Shown: positions 23,827 to 33,945, numbered from the stretch's first letter. The stretch is DNA of 64,000 nt from Papio anubis (GCF_008728515.1 NC_044977.1:186175987-186239986), one strand, 5' to 3'. Numbers and translations: made by a program. Notes: a model not told the origin generated them from the sequence alone.

Positions 23827-24390
23827 ATTATCTTCTCAAGAACTTTACTCTTACATCATAAATGTTATATTTTCTCTAAAATAATTTCTATCAGCGTAAA
23901 TGTGCTGTAATATATTTTACCTTTAACAAACCCTTATGGATTTGATGTTTTCTGCTCTTCAGAAAGTAGTCCATACATTCTACCTTCACCTTTTTCCTCC
24001 TGTTAACTCCAAACACACTCTAATCAGGAATCCCTTCCGCTCTACACTGAATCCACTTACCAAAGTTACCAACAAGCCTCATGAACCAAATCTAGTCATC
24101 AGTTCCCCGTCTTTATATTATTTAACTCAGAACAGAAGCAGCATTACCAGAGTGCATTATTCCTGCTTTGATAAGCTTCCTTTTTTTTTTTTTTTTTTTG
24201 GTTTTCAATGCCTTGTCAGTTAGGCCAAAGATTCTAAGTTCCTAAGGGGCATCATTTCATAGTTGTTTTACATGTACATTTCCAGAGAGTAAGATCTTTC
24301 TCAAAAAAATTATTGACGTGGCTTTTTTTGTGGGTAAGTAGTGATATCGAATCTGTTTTCTGGGAAATAAACAAAATTTAAGATAGTTGA
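23827..24390. other. Unassigned, with a poly(T) run
   Basis: A 95-codon open frame (23936-24223) runs into poly(T) at 24180-24200. No gene is recognised. Confidence 0.4.
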
Positions 24391-24670
24391 GGCCAGGCAT
24401 GGTGACTCACTCTTGTAATTTCAGCACTTTGGGAGGCCAAGGCGAGAGGATCACTTGAGGTCAGGAGTTTGAGATCAGCCTGGCCAACATGGTGAAACCC
24501 TGTCGCTACTAAAAATACAAAAATTAGCCAGGCGTGGTTGTGCACACCTGTAATCCCAGCTACGCAGGAGGCTGAGGCACAAGAATTGCTTGAACCCAGG
24601 AAGTGGAGGTTACAGTGAGCCGAGATCATGCCACTGCACTCCAGCCTGAGGGACAGTGAGACTCTGTCTC

Positions 24671-24699
<29 letters not shown>
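24391..24699 (+). mobile_element. Alu (dimeric)
   Basis: GGCCAGGCATGGTGAC head, both arms, 29-nt A-tail. Flanks AAATTTAAGATAGTTGA and AAATTAAGAGAGCTG suggest a decayed target-site duplication. Confidence 0.94.
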
Positions 24700-24701
<2 letters not shown>

Positions 24702-24737
24702 AAGAGAGCTGTACTGACAAAAATACTACCAGCTTTT

Positions 24738-25045
24738 TAAAATTTATTTATTTGTTTATTTATTAGAGGGAGTCTTGCTCTGTTGCCCAGACTGGAGTGC
24801 AGTGATGCCATCTTGGCTCATTACAACCTCCACCTCCTGGGTTCAAGTGATTCTTTTGCTTCAGCCTCCTGAGTAGCTGGGATTACAGGCATGTGCCACC
24901 ACACCTAGCTAATTTTTGTATTTTTAGTAGAGACAGGGTTTTGCCATGTTGGTCAGGCTTGTCTTGAACTCCTGGCCTCAAGTTATCCATCTGCTTCGGC
25001 CTCCCAAAGTGTTGGGATTATAGGCAAGAGCCACGGCACCTGGCC
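24738..25045 (-). mobile_element. Alu (dimeric), antisense, abutting L1
   Basis: Antisense Alu with a (TTTA)n-type tail at the left. Its 5' end at 25045 joins antisense L1 directly. No matching target-site duplication is seen, and L1 does not continue on the left side, which suggests a deletion or a rearranged junction. Confidence 0.92.
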
Positions 25046-25547
25046 CATGTAAGTCTTTAATCCATCTTAAGTAGATTTTTGTATATGGTGTAAGAAAGGG
25101 GCTTTCTAGTTCTTTAAGATGCGTCACTAAGTTATCGGTTGGAAGTTTTTCTACTTTTTTGATGTAGGTGCTTATGACTATACATTTACCTCTTAGTATT
25201 GCTTTCACTGTATTCCATAGGTTTTGATATGTTGTATTTCCATTTTCATTTGTTTCAAGAAATATTTAAATTTTCTTCTTAGTTTCTTCATCAATCCACT
25301 GGTCATTCAGGAACATATTGTTTAATTTCCATGTATTTGTAGAGTTTCCAAAATTCCTCTTGTTTTATTCCATTGTAGTCAGAGAAGATACTTGATATTA
25401 TTTCAAGTTTTTTGAATTTTTAAAGACTCATTTCGTGGCTTAACATATGGTCTTTCCTTTCGAGTGATCTACCTGCTGAGGAGAAGAATGAGTATGCTGC
25501 AACTATAGGATGAAATGATCTACAAATATCTATTATATCCCATATTA

Positions 25548-26298
25548 GTCAGGGTTTGCTAGAGAAACAGAACTAATAGGATATATATATATATATATAT
25601 ATATATGTTTACTAAGTGTTGTTTTGTTTTGTTTTGTTTTGTTTTTGATGGAGTCTTGCTCTATTGCCCAGGCTGGAGTGCAGTGGCACAATCTTGGCTC
25701 ACTGCAACCTCCACTCCCAGGTTCAAGTAATTCTCCTGACTCAGCCTCTTGAGTAGCTGAGATTACAGACACGCATCACCACACCCGGCTAATTTTTGTA
25801 TTTTTAGTAGAGATAGGGTTTTACCATGTTGGCCAGGCTGCTCTTGAGCTCCCGACCTCAAGTAATCTGCCCACCTCAGCCTCCCAAAGTGCTGGGATTA
25901 CAAGTGTGAGCCACTGCACCTGGCCTATTAAATATTAACTTACATGATCACAAGGTCCCACAATAGGTTGTCTGCAAGCTTGAGGAGCAAGGAGGGCCAG
26001 TCCAAGTCCCAAAACTGAAGAACTTGGAGTCTGATATTCAAGGGCAGGAAGCATCCAGCATGGGAGAAAGATGTAGGCTGGGAGGCTAGGCCTGTCTTGT
26101 CTTTTCACGTTTTTCTGCCTGTTTTATATTCAGTGGAAGCTGATTAGATGATGTCCACCAGATTAAGGGCAGATCTGCCTCAGCCCACTGACTCAAAGGT
26201 GAATCTCTTTTGGCAACACCCACACAGATAGACCCAGAATTAATACTCTGTATCTTTCAATCCAATCAAGTTGACACTCAGTATTAACCATCACAGGT
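25548..26298 (-). mobile_element. HERV-L-type LTR (MLT2 family) with nested Alu
   Basis: Minus-strand MLT2-like LTR. The plus strand reads ATTAGTCAGGGTTTGCTAGA with GAAACAGAACTAATAGG at one end. At the other end it reads CAATCAAGTTGACACTCAGT and ACCATCACAG. It is a solo LTR with no internal sequence, inserted in antisense L1. The (TA)n run at 25581-25606 lies where these LTRs have an AT-rich stretch. Alu 25620-25925 is inserted within it. Confidence 0.82.
25620..25925 (-). mobile_element. Alu (dimeric)
   Basis: Antisense Alu with a (GTTTT)n tail, nested in the MLT2-type LTR, which is nested in L1. Confidence 0.94.
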
Positions 26299-26714
26299 CC
26301 ATTTGGTCTATCATGCAGATTAAGTCTGATGTTTCTTTACTGATTTTCTGGCTATATTATTTGTTAAATTCTCAAAGTGGGATGTTGACATTTCCAGCTA
26401 TTATTGCATTGGGGATATCTCTCTTTAGCTCTAATAATATTTGCTTTATATATCTGGATGCTCCGGTGCTGAGTGCATATATATTTATAATTGTTATATC
26501 CTGTGGCTAAGTTGATCCTTTTGTTATTATATAATGACCTTCTTTGTTTTTTAATAGTTTTTTGTTTTCACATCTATTTTGTCTAAGTATAGCTATTCCT
26601 GCTCTTTCTTGACTTCTATTTTCATGGAATATCTTTTTCCATCTCTTTATTTTCAGTCTATGTGTGTCTTTATAGGTGGAGAGTGTTTCTTGTAGGCCAC
26701 AGATTATTATTCTT

Positions 26715-27026
26715 TTTTTTCTTTTTTTTTTTTTTGAGACAGAGTCTCGCGCTGTGTCACCCAGGCTGGAGTGCAGTGGCGCGATCTCAGCTCACTGCAA
26801 GCTCCGCCTCACAGGTTCACGCCATTCTCCTGCCTCAGCCTCCGAGTAGCTGGGACTACAGGCGCCCACCACCACGCCCGGCTAGTTTTTTTTTTTTTTT
26901 GTATTTTTAGTAGAGACGGGGTTTCACCATGTTAGCCAGGATGGTCTCGATCTCCTGACCTCGTGATCCACCCGCCTCGGCCTTCCAAAGTGCTGGGATT
27001 ACAGGCTTGAGCCACCGCGCCCGGCC
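26715..27026 (-). mobile_element. Alu, Old World monkey AluY-type
   Basis: Minus-strand head GGCCGGGCGCGGTGGCTCAA carries CTCAAGCCTG, and CTAGCCGGGCGTGG follows the middle A-rich run, as in cercopithecid AluY. The target-site duplication AGATTATTATTCTT (26701-26714 and 27027-27040) is perfect at 14 bp. Confidence 0.95.
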
Positions 27027-27403
27027 AGATTATTATTCTTTAAATCCATTTAACCATTCTATGCCTTTTAATTGGAGAGTTTATTCTGTTTATATTTAAT
27101 GTTACTGATAATTAAGGACCCCTGCCATTTTGTTATTTTTCTTACTGTTTCGTGACCTTTTCTTCCTTCGTTCTTTCCTTCCTGTCTTCCTTTTTAGTGA
27201 AGATGATTTTCTCAGTAGGTTTGCTTCAATTTCTTGCTTTTTATTTTCTGTGTGTGTGTTTGTTTTTTATTTGAGGTTATCATGAGGCTTGCAAATAATA
27301 TCTTATAACTCATGATATTAAAGTGAAGAAAACCTAGCACTGATTATATAAACAAACAACTAGCAAAGACTCAAAGAGAAAACTAATAAAAACTCTACAC
27401 TTT

Positions 27404-27510
27404 AAAAATATGGACTACTTCACATAATTGCATGTTATTCTTTGACAGGGGCCATGGTAATCATCTCTGTATGATTCTACTTTTATTATATGTGCTGCCA
27501 AAGTAAACAC
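27404..27510 (-). pseudogene. U6 snRNA pseudogene, full length
   Basis: The reverse complement aligns over all 107 positions of U6 without gaps, with about 23 substitutions (near 79% identity). Landmarks are the GGCAGCACATATA segment near the 5' end, ATACAGAGATGATTACCATG (ACAGAGA box region, altered after ACAGAGA) and a terminal CCATATTTTT. The 5' end reads GTGTTTACTTTGG. No snRNA promoter is recognised in the sequence beyond 27511, which is L1. On the minus strand its 3' end is followed directly by L1 in the same orientation, the arrangement of U6-L1 chimeric retrocopies made by the L1 machinery. Confidence 0.92.
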
Positions 27511-27519
27511 TTTATTATT

Positions 27520-28530
27520 TATGTGAATAAATTAAATTCTCCAATCAAAAGACATAGGGTGGCTGAATGGATTAAATAACAATATACAACAATATAATTC
27601 CTGCAAGAGACTCACTTTAGCCTCAAGGAAAAACATAGCCTGAAAGTGAAGGGATGGCATAAGATATTCCATGCAAATAGCAACCAAAAGAGAGCAGAAG
27701 TGGCTGTACTTACATTAGACAAAATAGACTTTCAGTCAAGAGATGAAGAAGGTCACTATATAATGATAAAGAGGTCAATTCATCAAGAGCATATAACTAT
27801 TGTAAATATATAAGCATCCAACTTTAGAGCACCTACATACATAAAGCAAATATTAACAGAACTGAAGGGAGAAGGAGATAGCAATACAATAGTAGAAGAC
27901 TTCAGTACCCCACTGTCAACAATGGATAAGTTATTCACTCAGAAAATCAGCAATGCAACAGCAGACTTGAATAACACAATAGATCAACTGTCCTAACTGA
28001 CAAATACAAAACATTACATCCAATAGCAGCAGAGTAAACATTCTTCTCAAGTTTACATGGAACATTCTCCAGGATAGATAATATGTTAGGCCACAAAACA
28101 AGTCTTAACAAATTTAGGAAGATTGAAATCATATCAAGTATCTTTTCCAACCGCAATGTTATGAAACTAAAAATCAATAACAGGAGGAACTTTGGAAAAT
28201 TAAAACATATGTGGAAATTAAACATACTCCTCAATAACCAAATTACTTATTCTGGTTCAGAGAAGAAATCAAAAGACAGTGAAAACAGACACACAACACA
28301 TCAAAACTTATGGAATGCAGCAAAAAACTTCATTCCCTATGGGGGAAATTTATGGTGATAAATGCCTATGTCACGAAAAAGAAAGGTAGAAAGAAAGAAA
28401 GAAAGAAAGGAACAACCTTACTTTATATTCAAGAAACTAGAAAAATAGGGAAAATGTGAATCTAAAATTGACAAGAAGAAAGAAGTAAAAATTAGAGCAG
28501 AAATAAAGGAAACAGAGATTAGAAAAACAA
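27520..28530 (+). mobile_element. Sense L1 fragment (ORF2), 5' part
   Basis: CTCCAATCAAAAGACATAGG, then the endonuclease/linker part of ORF2 in sense orientation (AGGCCACAAAACAAGTCTTA, ACATATGTGGAAATTAAACA, AAAACTTATGGAATGCAGC). The frame is broken. A short (GAAA)n lies at 28383-28410. Sequence stops at AGAAAAACAA and resumes at 31938, so the two pieces are one L1 split by a 3.4-kb insertion. Confidence 0.85.
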
Positions 28531-28741
28531 CTTAGTCTCCAGGAACACTCGGGCTGGTGGGCAATAAGGGTGTTAATCACATTTTCCTAGTCCACCTTAG
28601 AGAAGACTGTTGCCGCACTAGTTGAAATGGTTCCAATAGCCTCCCTTGCAAGACACTTCAGATTCAAAGAATTTTCTTTGTAAAAGCAGCAAGGGAGGTG
28701 TCACAGTTTTCCATTCAGAGCAACAACTTTAAATTTTTGCC

Positions 28742-29610
28742 ATGGAAAATTCGGAGAAGACAGAAGTGGTTCTCTTTGCTTGTGGTTCCTTTAATTCTAT
28801 CACCAACATGCACCTCAGGTTGTTGGAGCTGGCCAAGGACTACATGAATGGAATAGGAAGATATAGAGTTGTCAAAGGCATAATCTCTCTTGTTGGTGAT
28901 GCATACAAGAAGAAAGGACTCATTCCTGCCCATCACCAGGTCATCATGGCAGAACTTGCCACTCAGAATTCCAAATGGGTAGAAGTTGATACAAGGGAAA
29001 GTCTTCAGAAGGACTGGATAGAGACTGTTAAGGTGCTAAGACACCATCAAGAGAAACTGAAGGCCAGTAACTGTGATCACCAGCAGAACTCACCTGCGCT
29101 AGGAAGGCCTGGATGAAAGAGGAAGTGGACTGAACAAAGACAAGATTCTGATCAAAAGGAATCCCCTAGAGGCAAAGATGAAAGGTGCGCCAAAGGTCCA
29201 TCTGCTGTGTGAGGGTAGATTTCTTGGAGTCTTTGGTGTTCCCAGTTTGTGAAGAGTGAAGATATCATCCAAATCATGGCAGATTATGAGCTCATATGTA
29301 TTACTTGATATATATTACCACGGGAAATTCAGATTAAATTGGAAATGATGCTCAGAAATTCATCTATGAATCTGATGTGTTGTGGAAACACCAGAGCAAC
29401 ATTCATATGGTAAATGAATGAATGACTAAGGACATCTCATTCACAAATCTGGAGAGTCCTCAGAAGGGACCAGAGCATTTACTAGTTGGCACCAGATCTT
29501 GTCCAATAATACACTGAAAAGCACAATTTGTACAGCTCTGAGAGTGAAGACAGGAATGTTGGGATCATCCTGCCCCTTTGCAGAGAAACACTGCAGAAGC
29601 TAAGGCATAG
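28742..29610 (+). pseudogene. NMNAT1: NMNAT1 processed pseudogene
   Basis: NMNAT1 is the nuclear nicotinamide/nicotinate mononucleotide adenylyltransferase, which makes NAD+ from NMN and ATP. Here the frame opens at 28742 with MENSEKTEVVLFACGSFN and stays open for 124 codons. The nucleotide-binding signature near residues 15-24 reads GSFNSITNMH, with Ser replacing the usual Pro. A TGA at 29114 (from a CGA arginine codon) ends it, before the nuclear-localisation region. Downstream homology continues to a TAG at 29608, matching the normal C-terminus. It is broken by a 1-bp deletion near 29252 and an insertion of about 30 bp near 29313. The region spans all coding exons with no introns, so this is a retrocopy. 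It lies inside an L1, as expected for L1-mediated insertion. The truncated product would lack the C-terminal half of the enzyme fold, so it is almost certainly non-functional. Confidence 0.93.
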
Positions 29611-29727
29611 GAATTCTACAGCATGATGTTTTGGACTTCCCTTTTGGGGATTTGAAACAATCTGAGTATTGGTAACGGGGGCAAGAAATTGTGATCCGTA
29701 GCATAAAATAAAGCTTAAAAGTGTAGT

Positions 29728-31937
29728 AAAAATCAGTGGTAAGTTAAAATCAGGATTTATTTTTATTAGAAGTTGCTAAGATGAATGTTTTCCACATGTT
29801 TTGGTTTTTTTTTTTTTTTTTAGAATGTACGAATCTCTTTATCTTTAAGCCAAGAGATTAGCAGCACACTAAAACCAGAAGAATTTTCAGTGAAACTAGC
29901 TAGAAATAAGAAGTAGAAAAGTACATTGAACTCTACCACATAAAAGACACAGAGTGTGAAAAGTAAAAGTTCATTTAAAATTCTAACTTTGGTTATGAAG
30001 GGAATTGACATTTTCTGGCTGCCTGTTGCTGGGTAATCAAGAGCCAGGATAGACAAAGGAAGGAACTCTTATAGTGGTGATCTTGTAAAATGCACCATTG
30101 AGAAATCATCCCCAGTTATGCAAAATAATGATTGTGAATTTGCCTGGCAGAAACGTTGCACCAATAGTGAGTTTTCTGTGGCACACATCAGAATGGTCGA
30201 ATAAACTTTGGCAAGACTTAACTGCCCAGAGCTCCACCTTTGGAGGCAGGGAGTGGGGTCCAAGCCCTTGTATGTTTAGAAAGGTATGTAGATATTTCTG
30301 ATGCCCACCAGAGATAGAGAGTTGCTGCCTTACAGGTTACACACATTCACTTAGCCTTTTGTGAATCATGTTCTGGCCCTGGCCATCTGCCACCTCTTTA
30401 TCTTCAGAAACAACTTCAGAGATAACATCATGCTGCCTTGAAATGAGAAAATTACAGAGAATGAGGGGTCTCATTCAAGGAATTTCTAAGTCTGAATGCT
30501 CTCAGCCTTTATTGATAGTTTAATCAAAAGATCTGAGTGGGGCACAGTGGCACATGCTCTGTAATCCCATCTACTTGAGATGCTGTGGCCGGAGGGTCTC
30601 TTGAGCCCAGGACTTTGAGACCAGCTTGGGAGAAACAGGGAGAGTTCATCTTAAAAAAACTCGGGAGTTTCTGAAGAGCCCTGCTCTTTCTCTGTTCCAG
30701 CCCACTGTGAATCTGCCATTTGTGAATTTAAGCAGAAAAGGGATCTGTTTTCTTATACTTTTCCTCTTCTTGCCCTTTTGTATGAAGTTTAACTAAAAGT
30801 AGTACTCTCAAATCATTAGCCATAGCTGTATGGTAAAAACTGGGTAAAATTTCATGGAAGTTCTACCAATTGGGAAAATGAAAGACTAGAAATAGCTTTT
30901 TGTAAAATAGTTTCAGGGTTTGTGAAAATAGTTCTGCGATAGAAACAGGACTAAAATTAAATTTCTAATGAAAATAGAATAATTTGCTTTTTTGTAATTT
31001 CTATTTCTTACCTATACCACCCCAGATTAAGGGTTTGAATTGCAGAAGAAAAACATAGAATTGTGCAATTGCATAGTCAGACCTGAATCTACAGTTTAAA
31101 AAAGGAAAATGTTAAATAAGGTTAAGCAAATGTTTATGCTATAGCTCCCAGCTTATTCCCACTAAAGCCATCGGGCCAACTCCCAAGGACAGGGAAGGCG
31201 AAAAGCCCCACAGCTAGCAGGTTTCATTATCCATCTGCTGAGTGAATGAAAGATTGGAATCTCAAATTCTAGAGATGCGAATCATTTTTCTACTCCTTAG
31301 CCTTTTGGAGTTTAAGAGTTGAAGCAGCACTGAAAAATAACAATTGAGCAAGATGAAGCTATTATAACTGAGTTTTAGTTTCTTCTGGGCAAACTCTAGT
31401 TCATCTGAAACTTCTTTCATACTGTCATGCCTTCCTACTTAGAAGTGCCCGGGCCCTGCTCACCTGTGACAGCACTGACCTCAGAACCTCACTGGATGAG
31501 GCACGTGCAGGAGGCCTGGTAATGGGGAAATGGAGCAACAACGTTATACAAAGAACAAGTTGCTTGGTTTTTTCTCCTAGTTCTGAGGATGCTGCTGATG
31601 CTGCCACATAATAGTACAATTTTGGGTGTCCTCCTGAACAGAACTTCCCCTTTGAATAATGGAAATAAGAACAATGAACTTCGTAGGAGAATAAATACTG
31701 ATAACTGTTGTGACTTTCTTTAGGAAGAAGAAAATATGTCATTGTTTATTCCCTACTTCATCATCTACGTAATTTGCTTTTGCAATGTGAATTTAGAGGA
31801 AATATGTGATGCTGGTATTGTGTTTTGTTTGTTTTTTTGATGCTGGGGTTTTTATTTGTTGTATACTTTACTCTGTATATTGTGTAATTTGAATGCAACA
31901 AACAAAGATGCAGGAAAAGTCCTTTATTGGCATCTTC
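29728..31937 (+). other. Rest of the insert: possible NMNAT1 3' UTR copy
   Basis: No open frame of note is seen. It contains poly(T) at 29804-29820 and the Alu-type monomer. Its end, around 31800-31930, is T-rich and UTR-like. Assignment to the NMNAT1 3' UTR is inferred from continuity between the two L1 flanks only. Confidence 0.35.
30533..30663 (+). mobile_element. Alu-type monomer (FLAM-like)
   Basis: A single left-arm-like unit: GGGGCACAGTGGCACATGCT, CTGTAATCCCATCTACTTGA, TTGAGCCCAGGACTTTGAGA, ending CATCTTAAAAAAAC. No right arm is present. Strongly diverged. Confidence 0.75.
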
Positions 31938-32130
31938 AAAAACAATTTAAAAATCAACAAAACTGAGTTGGTTTCTTTTGAAATAAACAAAATTACCAAA
32001 CCTTTAGCTAGACTAACCAAGAAAGAAGAGAGAAGCCTTGAATAAATGAAACTGAAAATGAAAGAGATGTTACAACTGATACCTCAGAAATACAAAGGAT
32101 CATAAGTGACTATTGTGAACAATTATACTC
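31938..32130 (+). mobile_element. Sense L1 fragment, continuation
   Basis: AAATCAACAAAACTGAGTTG, AACCTTTAGCTAGACTAACC and AGGATCATAAGTGACTATTG continue ORF2 exactly from the piece ending at 28530. Confidence 0.88.
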
Positions 32131-32369
32131 CTAGTTTCTGGAACGCAAAGTAGCAGCGATGTCTTTATTAACTAGGACTAAATGTTCAATTACCCCATAT
32201 GGTAATATACTTGTAAAAAGGATCATTGTGTGTTAATTGTTCTTGGCCAGAATATCAGGTGATGGAGAATAGTAATATCATCTTAAGAGAGTTGACAGCA
32301 GTAAGAAAAAGATATTAACAAATGTTATTAAGATAAGATTATAATTTTTGATTTTATATTTATATCATT

Positions 32370-32399
32370 AAACTATAAATGATTTTACATTTATAGTTT
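32370..32399. repeat. Perfect short hairpin
   Basis: AAACTATAAATG (32370-32381) and CATTTATAGTTT (32388-32399) pair perfectly around a 6-nt loop. Confidence 0.9.
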
Positions 32400-32461
32400 C
32401 AACGGCTGTCATTTTAAAAATGTTTTTGTATCTACAGCTGAGGCAGCATATGTATTTTGGA

Positions 32462-32705
32462 AAGCAGAATACCATGCTTAGAAGTTAATAATGCAAACTT
32501 AGTCACTTACTAGCTCAGTGACATCTGATGACTCAATTAACCTCATTGTGCCTTGGTTTTCTCATGCATAAAGGGGAAAATAATAATAGTGCCTTTATCT
32601 TATGGAGATAAAGTAATGTTTTATGGAGTTAATACCAATACAAATCTTAGAAGTGTGCCTGGCGTATAGTAAATGTTACATCTACATTAGTTCTAATTAT
32701 TTGTA
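32462..32705 (+). mobile_element. MIR, nearly full length
   Basis: The head region ACCATGCTTAGAAGTTAATA is followed by AGTCACTTACTAGCTCAGTG, TTGGTTTTCTCATGCATAAA and GTGTGCCTGGCGTATAGTAA, in correct MIR order. Confidence 0.85.
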
Positions 32706-32717
32706 GAGAGAACATTA

Positions 32718-32860
32718 GTATTCTGGTCTTAGCTCTGCTGCTCTCTGATTATCTGTAATCTTGGGCAATATATTCTGATTGCTGAGCAGCCTCCATTTTC
32801 TTCTGTAATAGGTGCATAATATTTCTTTATAATGTTTTAATGAGAAAATGGATACAAAAC
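32718..32860 (+). mobile_element. MIR fragment, tandem to the previous one
   Basis: TAGCTCTGCTGCTCTCTGAT, ATCTTGGGCAATATATTCTG and CCTCCATTTTCTTCTGTAAT follow the MIR core in the same orientation as the previous MIR. Confidence 0.7.
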
Positions 32861-32908
32861 TATACATAAAAAATTCCACGATTTAAACATTTATTTATTG
32901 CATAGTAT

Positions 32909-33626
32909 AAAAAGAATATGTGATCTCCGGTTCCATCCATGTTGTTTCATATGACTGGATCTCATTCTTCTTTATGGCTAAATAGCACTCCACTGTGTAT
33001 ATATAACACATTTTCTTCATCCAGTCATTTGTTGATGGACACATAGGTTGCTTCCAAATCTTGACTATTATAAACAGTGCTGCAACAAACATAAGACTGC
33101 AGATATCTCTTTGATATACTGATACTGATTTCCTTTCTTTTGAGGATATATGCACCCAGTGGTGGGATTGCTGCATTGTATTTATGCTAAGTGAAATAAG
33201 CCAGGCACAGAAAGGCAAACACTTCATGTTCTCACTTATTTGTAGGAGCTAAAAATCAAAACAATTGAACTCGACATAGAGAGTGGAAGGATGATTATCA
33301 GAAGTTGGGAAGGGTAATGGGGGTCGGGGGGAGGTGGGAATGGTTAATGAATAAATAAAATAGAAAAACTGAATAAGACCTAGTATTTGATAGCACTACA
33401 GGGTGACTATAGTCAGTAATCACTTAATTGTATACTTTTAAGAGCATAATTGGATTGTTTTTAACTCAAAGGATAAATGCTTGAGGGGGTGGCTACCCCA
33501 TTCTCCATGCTGTGCTTATTTCACATTTCTTACCTGTAACAAAATATCTCAGGTACCCCATAAATATATGTACATCTACTGTGTACCTACAAAAACTAAA
33601 AATAAATAAATAAAAAGAATGTGTGA
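32909..33626 (+). mobile_element. Short L1 with 5' inversion (twin priming)
   Basis: 32924-33180 is L1 ORF2-end sequence in antisense. 33181-33611 is the immediately following ORF2 end/3' UTR in sense, finishing in (AAAT)n. In an intact L1 the two parts are adjacent, so the 5' segment is inverted. The target-site duplication AAAAAGAATATGTGA (32909-32923) and AAAAAGAATGTGTGA (33612-33626) differs by one base. Confidence 0.93.
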
Positions 33627-33746
33627 AAATTATGGAGAAGAACAACAAAAAGAACGCTCTAACATATAGAGAACAGACCAAAGATGATATAGTCTTGATT
33701 GATAGTTTGAGATAGTTTTTAATTCCATTCCACCAACCATTTTTTA

Positions 33747-33815
33747 CTTCCTTCTTTCTTTCCTCTCTTCCTTCTGCCCTCCCTCCCTTCTTTCTCTCCT
33801 TCCTCTTTTCTTCCT
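33747..33815. repeat. CT-rich low-complexity tract
   Basis: TTCC, TTTC and CCTC units without a regular period. Confidence 0.85.
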
Positions 33816-33819
33816 CAGT

Positions 33820-33945
33820 AGATATTCAATAATTTATCACACATTTGCTGAGAAACTATACTCTAACAGGCCCAGTGCTAGCTACAAAAGCATTCTCCAC
33901 ACATGGGAGAGTTCAGGCAGATAGTAAAGAACTAGCCACACTGAA
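33820..33945 (-). mobile_element. Possible L2/MIR3-like fragment
   Basis: ACATTTGCTGAGAAACTATA, then CAGGCCCAGTGCTAGCTACA, recalls the antisense L2-type 3' end. Weak. Confidence 0.35.

Larger units (their letters stand above)
25046..27403 (-). mobile_element. Antisense L1 ORF2 fragment containing an LTR and two Alus
   Basis: L1 ORF2 antisense is clear at 25110-25540 (CATTTACCTCTTAGTATTGC, CACTGGTCATTCAGGAAC), 26300-26700 (ATTATATAATGACCTTCTTT, TATGTGTGTCTTTATAGGTG) and 27041-27403. Pieces before and after the MLT2-type LTR (25548-26298) are colinear in L1. Near 25101, GTATATGGTGTAAGAAAGGG from a more 3' part of L1 is joined to TTCTAGTTCTTTAAGATG, indicating an internal L1 deletion. Its 5' end at 27403 abuts the U6 copy in the same orientation. 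Confidence 0.85.
28531..31937 (+). other. 3.4-kb insertion within L1, carrying the NMNAT1 retrocopy
   Basis: The octamer AAAAACAA ends the left L1 piece (28523-28530) and begins the right one (31938-31945), consistent with a short target-site duplication. The insert begins with non-L1 sequence, contains the NMNAT1-like reading region (28742-29610), and continues with 2.3 kb of sequence that could be its long 3' untranslated region. An Alu-type monomer lies at 30533-30663. An AATAAA at 29708 could mark an earlier retrocopy end. No clear poly(A) tail precedes 31938. Confidence 0.6.

Noticed and set aside
25581..25606. TATATA run as a promoter
   Set aside because: A dinucleotide tract in the MLT2-type LTR next to an Alu. 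No start-site context.
27404..27510. Functional U6 snRNA gene
   Set aside because: About 23 substitutions, including changes near the ACAGAGA region, and no upstream snRNA promoter elements recognised.
29708..29713. AATAAA as a functional polyadenylation signal
   Set aside because: It lies in a retrocopy with no transcription evidence. Kept only as a possible mark of the retrocopy's end.
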